Shown in pieces: positions 16,705-24,269 of a stretch of 31,143 nucleotides of DNA. The position numbers and the translations under genes are program-made. The stretch's first letter is position 1. The number at the start of each line of letters is the position of its first letter. Source of the stretch: JANYJJ01 sp038241115 (GTDB lineage: Bacteria > Pseudomonadota > Gammaproteobacteria > Burkholderiales > Burkholderiaceae_C); assembly GCA_038241115.1 (NCBI GenBank), contig JBBRGA010000021.1, positions 1 through 31,143 of the forward strand. Direction: 5' to 3'. Below the pieces are notes generated by a model, which worked only from the letters and a program-made list of their open reading frames with translations, searched no databases and was not told the DNA's origin.

Positions 16705-17090
16705 ACCTGCAAGTTTTTGACATCCATGACGTTTCGGGTCACAAAGCTCAACCCGTGATGCGCCGCAGTGGCAGCGAGAAAGCTGTCAACAGCCGGGATC
16801 GGACGTTTGGCCATCGCCAACAAACGCCCCCACCGGTCCGCTACCGCGGCATTCACCGGCAACACGCGGCCTTCAAAAAAAGCAGGAAGTTCTGTTTCCA
16901 GCCAATCCAGCAGCGCAAGGCGGCGCGCTGATTTGGGCATTGCATCAATGCCTTTGCGTATTTCGCCCAAGGTCAACACACTCAGATAAAGCGTGCTGAC
17001 CGGACGCGCCGCCAACCACTGAACCACTCGCGCGTCGGGTGTTTTGCGACGCAGTTCGGACAACACGTTGGTGTCAATCAGATAGCTCAT
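16677..17090 (-). CDS. vapC: PIN-domain toxin VapC (FitB-like)
   Basis: A 137-aa PIN-domain ribonuclease, the toxin of a type II toxin-antitoxin module. The acidic active-site residues are visible: D6 in LIDTNVLSELRR, E43 in LTLGEIRKGI, D102 in PAVDSFLAATA, and D123 in TRNVMDVK. The length and the TRNVxD signature match FitB/VapC toxins that cleave tRNA or rRNA. It starts 18 bp after the stop of the Phd-like antitoxin and is presumably cotranscribed and repressed with it. Its 3' end lies inside the mscS 3' end. The specific RNA target cannot be predicted. Confidence 0.93.
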   Translation of the reverse strand: MSYLIDTNVLSELRRKTPDARVVQWLAARPVSTLYLSVLTLGEIRKGIDAMPKSARRLALLDWLETELPAFFEGRVLPVNAAVADRWGRLLAMAKRPIPAVDSFLAATAAHHGLSFVTRNVMDVKNLQVQVINPWDA

Positions 17091-17108
17091 GGACCCTCCG
17101 GCAGGTCG

Positions 17109-17363
17109 CTACAGCAACACCGTGCGCGCGGGGCTGTTGTCTCGCTCAAACTCGAAGTCGTCTGGCAGCTTGGCAAACGGCGATGCCTGCATAAATTCAA
17201 GCAGGGACGCCCGTTGCCCTGAGAGCCGATCAAACGTCGCCTTTGAGACCACCACGGCCACCGACCGCCCGTGGACGGTGATGTCCTGAGGTCCTTGCAA
17301 TTCAGCCAGCTTCACCACCTCGGACAAGCGGGCTTTTGCGTCCTGCATTTGCCATGTTTTCAT
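17109..17363 (-). CDS. Phd/YefM-family antitoxin
   Basis: An 84-aa antitoxin. The N-terminal Phd fold starts MKTWQMQDAKARLSEVVKLAE and contains ITVHGRSVAVVVSKATFDRL, the usual Phd/YefM pattern that binds operator DNA. The C-terminal part (FAKLPDDFEFERDNSPART) is acidic and probably disordered, and should bind and neutralise VapC. The ATG at 17363 is preceded by GGAG at 17371-17374. A perfect inverted repeat lies just upstream and is the likely autoregulatory operator. Antitoxin-first order with an 18-bp gap to the toxin is typical. Confidence 0.92.
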   Translation of the reverse strand: MKTWQMQDAKARLSEVVKLAELQGPQDITVHGRSVAVVVSKATFDRLSGQRASLLEFMQASPFAKLPDDFEFERDNSPARTVLL

Positions 17364-17376
17364 GCGGCAACTCCAA

Positions 17377-17395
17377 TCTGACCAGAATGGTCAGA
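17377..17395. promoter_or_regulatory. Palindromic operator of the phd-vapC module
   Basis: A perfect 8-bp inverted repeat, TCTGACCA and TGGTCAGA with a 3-bp centre, lies 14 bp upstream of the antitoxin start. A possible -10 (TAAACT on the minus strand, about 17396-17401) abuts it. Phd-family antitoxins bind short palindromes in their own promoters, so this is the natural candidate operator; binding itself is inferred. Confidence 0.75.
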
Positions 17396-17508
17396 GTTTA
17401 GCCATCAAATCAGAGAACCGAGCAGTTTCAAACTCTCGGGTGAGCCCGGCCAAAGCGTCTGGCGTGGCTATTGCATAGTCCGGACTCACAACAATTTTTG
17501 AGGTTCAC

Positions 17509-19095
17509 ATGACATTCAAGCCCACTGTGTTGGCGTCCGCCATCGTCGCTTTGGCCGTACTCGTTGCCGCGCCCTCTTTGCAGGCCAAAACGTTTCGGTG
17601 GTCCAGCGCCAGCGACATTCCCACGCTCGACATCCACTCCCAGAACAACGCATTGGGCAATGGTGTTCATGCGGCCATCTACGACGCTTTGGTCTACTAC
17701 AACAGCACCACCTTCAAGCTCGAGCCGCAGCTCGCCACCAGTTGGACAGAAATTTCTCCGACGCAGATGCGCTTCACCTTGCGCACTGGCGTGAAGTTCA
17801 GCGACGGCAGCTCATTGACGGCTGACGACGTGGTGTATTCGCTGACCCGGGCGATGGCCAAAACCTCGAACTACGCGGTGTTCACGCAGGGCGTGGACAA
17901 GGTGGTCAAGGTCAACGACGCCACCATCGACATCATGATGAAGAGCCCCAACCCGGTGCTGCTGAATCAGCTGACGGAGTTGCGCGTCATGAGCAAAGCC
18001 TGGGCCGAAAAGAACAACTCTGTCGAGCCCAAAGACATCAAGACCAAAGAAGAGAGTTTTGCCCACCGCAACGCGATGGGCACCGGCCTGTACATGGTGA
18101 AAGATTGGCAGCCCGACCAAAAACTGGTGCTGGTGCGCAACCCCAATTACTGGGGCAAGCAACCCACCAACGTGACCGAAATCGTCTATACGCCCATCAA
18201 GTCAGAGCCGACGCGGATTGCGGCACTGTTGTCAGGCGAAGTTGATTTTGTGCTGGACCCGAGCCCGCAGGATCTGGCGCGCCTGCGCAGCACCGACAAC
18301 CTGAAGGTGATGGAGGGCTCTGAAAACCGCACCATCTTTTTCGGCATGGACCAGTTTCGGGATGAGTTGGTGGGATCGAATGTGAAGGGCAAAAATCCGC
18401 TGAAGGACCTGCGCGTTCGCAAAGCGCTTTACCAAGCCATTGACATAGACAGCATCCAAAAAGTGACCATGCGCGGCCTGAGCCAGCCCACCGGCGCTCT
18501 GGTGGCGCCGCAGGTCACGGGTTGGACCAAAGCGGTCGACAAACGCTGGCCTTACAACCCCGATGCGGCGATCAAGCTGTTGGCCGAGGCGGGCTATCCG
18601 CAGGGCTTTGAAGTCGACTTTGCGTGCCCGAACAACCGCTACATCAGCGACGAAAAAATTTGCATTGCGGTGGCCAGCATGTGGACCAAAGTGGGTGTGA
18701 AGGCCAAGCTGCGAACGCTTCCGCTGGTCACTTACTTTCCGATGATTCAGCGCTACGAGGCGAGCATCTACATGCTGGGCTGGGGCGTGCCGACGTTTGA
18801 CGCGCTGTACAGCTTGCAGTCACTGACTCGCAGCGTCGGTGCGGGCGGGGACGGCAACTACAACGTGGGGCGTTACAGCAACCCGCAAATGGACGCGCTG
18901 GTTGAACGCACCAAAAAAGAGACCGACTTGAAGGTGCGTACCTCGCTGCTGACGAAAGCACTGCAACTTTAAAATGACGACGTTGCCAACATCCCACTTC
19001 ACAACCAGATCATTCCGTGGGCGATGAAGAAAAACATCGACATCGTCCACCGCGCCGACAACCGTCTGGATTGGCGTTTGATCAAGGTGAACTGA
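17509..19095 (+). pseudogene. ABC transporter solute-binding protein, family 5 (DppA-like), broken by in-frame TAA
   Basis: A periplasmic peptide/oligopeptide-type binding protein. The signal peptide is MTFKPTVLASAIVALAVLVAAPSLQA, read as a basic start plus hydrophobic core, with cleavage near residue 26. The SBP_bac_5 body is intact (DIPTLDIHSQNNALGNGVH, VKFSDGSSLTADDVVYSLTR, read in segments). At 18970-18972, codon 488, the frame reads TAA after LLTKALQL, then continues without a shift through NDDVANIPLHNQIIPWAMKK to a TGA at 19093-19095. The full product would be 528 residues; the TAA would remove 41. A single C to T change of CAA would explain it. The C-terminal part is normally part of the fold, so function is doubtful. 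AGG in TTGAGG precedes the ATG. No permease or ATPase genes are adjacent. Alternatives are sequencing error or readthrough. Confidence 0.85.
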
Positions 19096-19121
19096 GGGCG
19101 CGTTCGCCGCCAGCCGAAACG

Positions 19122-19153
19122 AAAAAGGGGCCGCAAGGCCCCTTCGGTTTTTT
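19122..19153. terminator. Bidirectional intrinsic terminator
   Basis: A perfect 8-bp stem AAGGGGCC/GGCCCCTT closes a GCAA loop (19125-19144). On the plus strand it is followed three bases later by six Ts (19148-19153). On the minus strand the hairpin is followed at once by a run of Ts. It lies between the convergent solute-binding gene and phosphodiesterase gene and can serve both. Confidence 0.88.
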
Positions 19154-19166
19154 CAGGGTTCAACGT

Positions 19167-20354
19167 TCAACGCAAGCCCGCCAGCGCCTCGACGCCAGTG
19201 ATCGGGAAGTCGGTGAACACGCCGTCCACGCCGAGCTTCATGTAGAACTGCATCTCGGCTTTGGGGTCGGCAAAGCCGTAGCCGCTGGCGTCGTTGCGGA
19301 AGGTCCAGGTGTGAACCATCAGGCCGCGTGCGTGGGCGGCTTCGATCACGCCTGTGCTGCCCACGACCTTGCGGTCGTTGATCGTGACTTTGCCGTCGCC
19401 GTTGCGGTCCACGCCGTCAGCAACGGTGGTGACGAGGTAAGGCTTCCACGGGCCGATGCCGGTGGCGTAGGTCTTGACGAAGTCCAGGCCGGCGGGCGTG
19501 AGCAGGTCAGAAAACAAACGTTTGTCGCCCTTCACCACAAAGTCGTAAGGCTGGCGGTAGGGCGCCACCAAGGACATGCTGCCGTCTGCATTCACATCGT
19601 CGGCGTCGATGAGCTGAATGCTCTTGATGGCCGTTTTTGTGCGCATGTATTGCAGGTTGCTGACCTCAAACGACTGGATGAAAACCGGTGCTTCTGCGGT
19701 GTTGCCGTAAGCGGCGTGGAGCTTCGCGATGAGGGCGTCTTCAAACACATTGACGCCAAAAATGCCGGCCATGTAGGTCGAATGTTTGACCTCTGGGTAG
19801 ATGCCCACGGTGCGGCCAACCCGTGCGCCTTCTGTCTTGGCCAATGCGATCACTTCGTCGAGCGTGGGCACTTTGTACAGACCGTTGTACTGGGTGGGGC
19901 GACCGGTGCGGGCCTGGACGGCACCCAGGGTTTTGATCTCGGCCAGCGTGAAGTCATTGGCGAAGTAGGCGGTGGTGGATTCACCGTCGAGCATGCGTGT
20001 CGTTTTCCGGCTTTCCGGAAATTTGGTTGAGACGTCGGTGGTGCTGTCAAGCATCGGTTCGTGGCGCGCAATCAACACGCCGTCCTTCGTCATGACCAGA
20101 TCGGGCTCGATGAAATCAGCACCTTGTTCGATGGCCAGTTTGTAGCTTTCGAGCGTGTGTTCAGGCAGGAAGCCTGAGGCACCACGGTGACCTATGACCA
20201 GTGGCGCCTTGCCGTTCAAGGTGGCGAAGTTGCCATCATCGTTGCCGCCGCAACCGCTGATGAATGTCGCGGTGAGCGCTGCGCAAACACTGGCCAGAAG
20301 AAGAGGCGTCGCTCTTCGGGCCAGCGAGTTTGAAGACGTAGAAAGTTTGGGCAT
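19167..20354 (-). CDS. Periplasmic glycerophosphodiester phosphodiesterase lipoprotein (GlpQ-like)
   Basis: A 395-aa phosphodiesterase that hydrolyses glycerophosphodiesters to glycerol-3-phosphate and an alcohol. A signal segment ends in a lipobox (FISGC, C35), so the protein is probably a lipoprotein. The catalytic GDPD motifs are present: H56-R57 in VIGHRGASG, E83 and D85 in FIEPDLVMTKDG, and H98 in ARHEPML. The GlpQ-type insertion is present between the early strands and the C-terminal DASGYGFADPK region. I chose the ATG at 20354 because GGAG lies 8 nt upstream; an in-frame start at 20399 would give an N-terminal extension before the signal. TGTCA repeats precede the gene. Confidence 0.93.
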   Translation of the reverse strand: MPKLSTSSNSLARRATPLLLASVCAALTATFISGCGGNDDGNFATLNGKAPLVIGHRGASGFLPEHTLESYKLAIEQGADFIEPDLVMTKDGVLIARHEPMLDSTTDVSTKFPESRKTTRMLDGESTTAYFANDFTLAEIKTLGAVQARTGRPTQYNGLYKVPTLDEVIALAKTEGARVGRTVGIYPEVKHSTYMAGIFGVNVFEDALIAKLHAAYGNTAEAPVFIQSFEVSNLQYMRTKTAIKSIQLIDADDVNADGSMSLVAPYRQPYDFVVKGDKRLFSDLLTPAGLDFVKTYATGIGPWKPYLVTTVADGVDRNGDGKVTINDRKVVGSTGVIEAAHARGLMVHTWTFRNDASGYGFADPKAEMQFYMKLGVDGVFTDFPITGVEALAGLR

Positions 20355-20394
20355 GACGGTGACTCCGGTTCTTGTTGAAAGGCGGGATCGTAGG

Positions 20395-20476
20395 GACATG
20401 ACAAGTCGCTTTCATGACATTGCTTATTCACAACGCTTCAGTGACAACACTCCAGTCAGAACGCCCCATGACAAAA
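20395..20476 (-). promoter_or_regulatory. Array of six degenerate TGTCA-type repeats upstream of the phosphodiesterase gene
   Basis: Between the phosphodiesterase start and the HPF-like stop, the minus strand reads as consecutive units of 13-14 bp, each resembling TTGTCATGAAGC. Exact TGTCA occurs in four units (TGACA on the plus strand at 20399-20403, 20415-20419, 20442-20446 and 20469-20473); the intervening units have TGTGA and CTGAC. The steps are 13-16 bp. The arrangement resembles a PhoB box in core sequence but not in its 11-bp spacing. A role as regulatory sites is an inference from position. Confidence 0.4.
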
Positions 20477-20489
20477 CTCCACCGACGCT

Positions 20490-20834
20490 TCACTCCAACA
20501 ACTTGCCCGCCACGTTCTTGCGAGGATCGTGCTTTTCGAGCGCGGTGGTAATGCTGCGCTTGAGCTTGATCACCGCGCCGTTGATGGCTTGGTGGGCCGT
20601 GGCGGCGTGCTCTTTCACCACCAGCGGGTCCATGCCCGTCAGGCGCGCTTCCAGTGTGCAGTGGATGTCGTCAGGCCCGCTCTTGAGCTGGCTGTTGGCG
20701 TCTGACAAATGGGCCTCTACGCGCGTGATGTGGTCGCCAAAGCGGGACAGCGCATCTTTGACTTGCGTTTCCAAATGCGCGGCCATCTCGGCGCGTCCAT
20801 CGGTGTGCGGGTCGGTGTTCAAAATAACTTGCAT
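20490..20834 (-). CDS. HPF/RaiA-family ribosome-associated protein
   Basis: A 114-aa protein resembling the short hibernation-promoting factor family (sigma-54 modulation protein/S30AE). It begins MQVILNTDPHTDGRAEMAAHLE; the strand RVEAHLSDANS and the helix KEHAATAHQAINGAVIKLKRSI follow the usual beta-alpha-beta-beta-beta-alpha order. These proteins bind the 30S decoding region and silence ribosomes in stationary phase or stress. The ATG at 20834 is preceded by GGAG. A divergent short member of the family is more likely than classical HPF or RaiA, because the N-terminus (NTDPHTDG) is atypical. It lies in the same direction as the following phosphodiesterase. Confidence 0.8.
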   Translation of the reverse strand: MQVILNTDPHTDGRAEMAAHLETQVKDALSRFGDHITRVEAHLSDANSQLKSGPDDIHCTLEARLTGMDPLVVKEHAATAHQAINGAVIKLKRSITTALEKHDPRKNVAGKLLE

Positions 20835-20876
20835 GGGCGGCTCCGGAATTGATGCAAAAGTGGTGTGGCCAGCTTG

Positions 20877-21044
20877 TCAGCGGCTGTTGCGATGGTCTTT
20901 TTGGTGGTCGTCGGGGCCGTCATTTTTGTGCCTGCCTGCGACTTCAGCCTCTTCCGACTTTTGCTTGTTTTTATTGACGTCGTCGGTCGGCATGCGGGGT
21001 ACCGGGCCGGGTGACTTTTGGGGGCCTTTGGGTTGCGGGGTCAT
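20877..21044 (-). CDS. Possible 55-aa hydrophilic protein
   Basis: An ORF from ATG 21044 to TGA 20877 encodes 55 residues starting MTPQPKGPQKSPGPVPRMPT, then DDVNKNKQKSEEAEVAGRHK and a DGPDDHQKDHRNSR end. It is strongly charged, rich in Lys, Asp, Gln and Pro, has no hydrophobic stretch, and is probably disordered. Only a weak GCGAGA-like site lies upstream. It reads in the same direction as the HPF-like gene, whose start is 42 bp downstream. The family is unknown; conservation in other genomes would be needed to confirm that it is a gene. Confidence 0.45.
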   Translation of the reverse strand: MTPQPKGPQKSPGPVPRMPTDDVNKNKQKSEEAEVAGRHKNDGPDDHQKDHRNSR

Positions 21045-21199
21045 GGTGTGGTCTCGCTGGAGTGGGCTTGAAGTGACGCGGCGCGAGCAGGTTTTGACGC
21101 CTCGCTTTCATCCCGCGTTTTTACTCGTGCGTTCTCACATTACGCCGGCCCTGCAGTGCGTTCTGTGCGGCAGCGCACATTGCGCAGACAGCCGCCGCG

Positions 21200-22213
21200 T
21201 TATTGCAACTTGGCCAGGCCCAATCGGTCCACCGTGCGGCGCTCTGCCGCAAAAGTCTGGCGCGTGGCACGCCCGTAGTCTTCGGTGTTCAGGTAGGCCA
21301 ACTCTTGGTCAAACTTGGCCAGTTCGGCCACATGCTGTGGGTCGAACATGGCGAGCTTGAAGGCGTCGTGCAGTTTGCGCACGACCGCGGGCGACATGCC
21401 GCGCGGCCCCGCCAAACCGTAGGGCGACGAGGCTGAAATCCCGTAGCCCAGTTCTTTGAGCGTGGGCACAGTGGGCCAACGCTTGGAACGCTGCTCGGCA
21501 AACGTGGCCAGCAAGCGCATGCGGCCCGTGTCAACAAACGGCGCAAACCCGTTCGAGTTGATACCCGCCATGACCTGACCGCTGCTGACCGCGATCATTT
21601 GCTCAGACGTGCCGCGGTAGGGCACATGGATGTAGCTGATGCCGCGTTGACCGCTGAGCTCGTCCATCACCACATGCGGTGTGGTGCCCGCGCCGTTGGT
21701 GGCCACGCTGAGCTCGCCCGGGTTTTTGGCGGCAAACGTCAGCAGGTCGTCGAATGTCTTGAAGGCGCTGTGGGTGGGCACCACCACACCGAAGGTGACG
21801 CCGCTGATTTGGATGATGGGCGTGGTATCGCGGATCGGGTCCCAGAGCACCTTTTGGGTGTGCGGTGCGCGGAACACTGGCTGCGGCATTTGCGCCACCG
21901 TGTAGCCGTCGGGCGCGGCTTGTTGCAGCACCGGCATGGCCAATGTGCCGCCCGCGCCCGAGCGGTTGTTGACGATGACTTTTTCGCCCAAGTGCTGGCC
22001 GGCCAATTCGGCGAGCAAGCGCATGGTGATGTCGGTTGCTCCGCCTGCGGGCCAAGGCACCCACAGCGCGACCGGACGCATGGGAAAGTCTTCTTGCGCG
22101 TGTGCATCGGCCCAGGGACCGAGGGTGGTCAGGGACGCGAGGGATGCCACGGATGCGGCCGATGCGCCAAGGCCGCGCAGCACGCTGCGCCGGTTGATTG
22201 AAAACTGCTTCAT
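21200..22213 (-). CDS. Bug-family tripartite tricarboxylate transporter binding protein (TctC-like)
   Basis: A 337-aa periplasmic binding protein of the Bug/TctC family, very abundant in Burkholderiales. The N-terminus MKQFSINRRSVLRGLGASAA contains a twin-arginine motif (RRSVLRG), suggesting Tat export. The mature part has the family segments WVPWPAGGATDITMR, VNNRSGAGGTLA, ATNGAGTTPHV and the HVPYRGTSEQ loop. The ATG at 22213 overlaps the stop of the preceding ABC permease as ATGA, so it belongs to the same operon. Bug proteins usually serve TctAB permeases or act as sensors; no tctA or tctB is present. Association with an ABC permease is unexpected. Confidence 0.92.
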   Translation of the reverse strand: MKQFSINRRSVLRGLGASAASVASLASLTTLGPWADAHAQEDFPMRPVALWVPWPAGGATDITMRLLAELAGQHLGEKVIVNNRSGAGGTLAMPVLQQAAPDGYTVAQMPQPVFRAPHTQKVLWDPIRDTTPIIQISGVTFGVVVPTHSAFKTFDDLLTFAAKNPGELSVATNGAGTTPHVVMDELSGQRGISYIHVPYRGTSEQMIAVSSGQVMAGINSNGFAPFVDTGRMRLLATFAEQRSKRWPTVPTLKELGYGISASSPYGLAGPRGMSPAVVRKLHDAFKLAMFDPQHVAELAKFDQELAYLNTEDYGRATRQTFAAERRTVDRLGLAKLQ

Positions 22214-23070
22214 GCCGGGCCACCGCGTTTGGTCAAACCGCCGAATCCTCGTTGAGGGTCGTAGCCCCAACAAGCCAGTGTGAAGCACACCACCAACGCG
22301 CTCAGCACCACATAGGGCGAGATGCCGGGGTCTTTGCCGTAAAGCGCAAAGCGCATCCACTCGACGGCGTGGGTAAAGGGGTTGAACTGCGCCACGCGGT
22401 ACACCCAGGTGGCGCCCGACTCTTCCAATTTCCAAAGCGGATACAGCGCGGTGCTTAAAAAGTACATCGGAAAAATGACGAAGTTCATGGTGCCTGCAAA
22501 GTTTTCCAGCTGCTTGACGTAGACAGACAGCAACAGCCCCAACGCCGCCATCATCAACGCACCCGCCAGCGTGGCCACGCCGGCGTGCAGCAGCGACAGA
22601 CCGCCCAGCGGCAGCGAAGTTCCGATGAGTGCCGCCACGATCACAAACGCCAGCACCTGCAACACGCTCAGCAGGGCGGTGGCGCACAGCTTGGCAAACA
22701 GCAGCCACCAGCGCGGCAGCGGCGCGGTGAGCAGCAAGCGCATCAGCCCCATTTCGCGGTCGTAGACCATGGCCAGCGACCCCTGCATGCCGTTGAACAG
22801 CAGCACCATGCCCATCAGCCCGGGCACGATGTAGACGTCGTAGGGAATGTAGGTGTCGTAAGGCTCGGCAATGGCCACGCCAAACACATTGCGAAAACCA
22901 GCGGCAAACACCGCCAGCCACAGCACCGGTCGCACCAGCGCGGACAGCAAACGGCCACGCTGCTGCACAAACTTCAGCACCTCGCGCATGACGATGGCGC
23001 GCAGCGCTTGCAGCGCGTGGCGGGCGCGCAGCGTGGTGGTCGGGGGGCTGACGTTCAGCGCGTTTTGCAT
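22210..23070 (-). CDS. ABC-2 type permease, PedC-like (PQQ alcohol-associated)
   Basis: A 286-aa inner-membrane permease with six hydrophobic segments. Family-typical stretches are RPVLWLAVFAAGFRNVFG, the VPGLMGMVLLFNGMQGSL region and FPMYFLSTALYPLW. These fit the ABC-2 family and specifically the alcohol-associated permease (PedC-type) that follows the matching binding protein and ATPase. The ATG at 23070 has GGAG 5 nt upstream and lies 16 nt inside the end of the binding-protein gene; its own stop overlaps the Bug start. An ABC-2 permease commonly exports, so the direction of transport is open. The function assignment rests on gene context as much as on sequence. Confidence 0.87.
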   Translation of the reverse strand: MQNALNVSPPTTTLRARHALQALRAIVMREVLKFVQQRGRLLSALVRPVLWLAVFAAGFRNVFGVAIAEPYDTYIPYDVYIVPGLMGMVLLFNGMQGSLAMVYDREMGLMRLLLTAPLPRWWLLFAKLCATALLSVLQVLAFVIVAALIGTSLPLGGLSLLHAGVATLAGALMMAALGLLLSVYVKQLENFAGTMNFVIFPMYFLSTALYPLWKLEESGATWVYRVAQFNPFTHAVEWMRFALYGKDPGISPYVVLSALVVCFTLACWGYDPQRGFGGLTKRGGPA

Positions 23071-24269
23071 GTGGACTCCGCTGCATCCACACCCAGGGTG
23101 TCGAGCACATTTTTCGGGTGCATCACACCTTCCACAGGCGCGGTGCCGACCACGCCCATGCCGTCGGTCATCAGCAGCGGTTGACGCAATTGCCGGTCCC
23201 AGGCCCTGAAGCTCAGGCGCACGCCTTTGAAGCCGTCCAGCGTGAAATCTGCGCGCGTCAGGGCTTTCAGAATTTGCGCGGGTGACGCCGCGGGTGGAGG
23301 TGCGGTTGCAGTTGCAGTTGCAGCGGCTTGCTCTAACGCCGCTTGCAGCACTGCTTTGGTGGCGATGTAGGCGGCCCAATCCGGGCCTGTCATGGGACGG
23401 TTGGCGGCACGGGCAAAGCGGCGTTTGAGCTGCGGCGCGCCGAAGCGCTCGAAGTGCGGGGCCCAGGCTTCTGCCATCAAGCCGGCGTCGCCCACCACGG
23501 GGCGCGGCAGCGATGTTCGGTAGGGCAGGCTGCGAGCAAATTCGAAGTCGGCGTCGATCACCCACACCACGTCGTAGTCGACATTGCCTGTGAGCAGCAG
23601 CGGGTTGCCCAGGTCGCGCTCGCGCGGGTCGCCAGACAATTTGAAAGGCCGCACGGCCACCGTCTTCAAGCCGTAGCGTTTGATGGCGGCTTGCACCATT
23701 GCGGCTTGTGCTGCGTCTTCAGCACGCGGGCCTTGCAGCACCAGCACGCGGCTCCACTTGCGGGCCAGCAGGGTCTGCGCGGTGGCGTCGGCACGCATGC
23801 GGTCACTCGGCAGGGTGTGAAACAAGTTGGCGGCGCAGCCTTGCTGGCGCACGCTTTCGTCGGCGCTGCCGGCGTTCAGCAGCGCCATCGACACCGAGCT
23901 GGCCGCGCCCATCCAAGCGGCCGGAACGTCCAGCACCACGGCTGCTGCGCCTGCTTTGCCGAGCTGCTGCAACATGGCTTTGGCGTCTTCTGCCGAGCGC
24001 GCACTTCGCACCTCCAACTTCACTTGCAGTTTGGCGACATCCAACTCAAACGCGCTTTCTTTCACGGCCATTTCCACCGCTTGCGTCAATGGCCCGCCGG
24101 GTTGAAACGGATACGCCAGCTCCACGCGCTTGGCGTCCAGACGCTCATCGTCGGCGCGCTGCAACACGCCCACCACCAAGGTGGCGGCTTGCGCGCTCAT
24201 CGAAGCGATCAACACAAGCGCTGTCAAAAGCAACGCAGCCGGCCTTGCCAGCCAACGCGACTCAATCAT
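23055..24269 (-). CDS. Periplasmic binding protein of the PQQ-dependent alcohol ABC system
   Basis: A 404-aa protein with a signal peptide (about residues 1-28; ALLLTALVLIASMSAQA, cleavage before ATLVVG). The remainder is a type I periplasmic-binding-protein fold like branched-chain amino-acid receptors, with VVGVLQRADDERLDAKR, KAGAAAVVLDVPAAWMG and the conserved TGPDWAAYIATKAVLQAA region. It matches the family found beside PQQ alcohol dehydrogenases (from memory, TIGR03863). An in-frame (GTTGCA)3 repeat encodes an Ala-Thr run near residues 317-323. The start ATG overlaps the propeller stop by 8 nt and its end overlaps the permease start. Its ligand is unknown; an ABC-2 permease normally needs no receptor, which is an odd property of these systems. 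Confidence 0.86.
   Translation of the reverse strand: MIESRWLARPAALLLTALVLIASMSAQAATLVVGVLQRADDERLDAKRVELAYPFQPGGPLTQAVEMAVKESAFELDVAKLQVKLEVRSARSAEDAKAMLQQLGKAGAAAVVLDVPAAWMGAASSVSMALLNAGSADESVRQQGCAANLFHTLPSDRMRADATAQTLLARKWSRVLVLQGPRAEDAAQAAMVQAAIKRYGLKTVAVRPFKLSGDPRERDLGNPLLLTGNVDYDVVWVIDADFEFARSLPYRTSLPRPVVGDAGLMAEAWAPHFERFGAPQLKRRFARAANRPMTGPDWAAYIATKAVLQAALEQAAATATATAPPPAASPAQILKALTRADFTLDGFKGVRLSFRAWDRQLRQPLLMTDGMGVVGTAPVEGVMHPKNVLDTLGVDAAESTCKTR

Noticed and set aside
20395..20476. Canonical Pho box upstream of the phosphodiesterase gene
   Set aside because: TGTCA cores are present, but the spacing is 13-16 bp instead of 11 bp, so a standard PhoB site is not supported.
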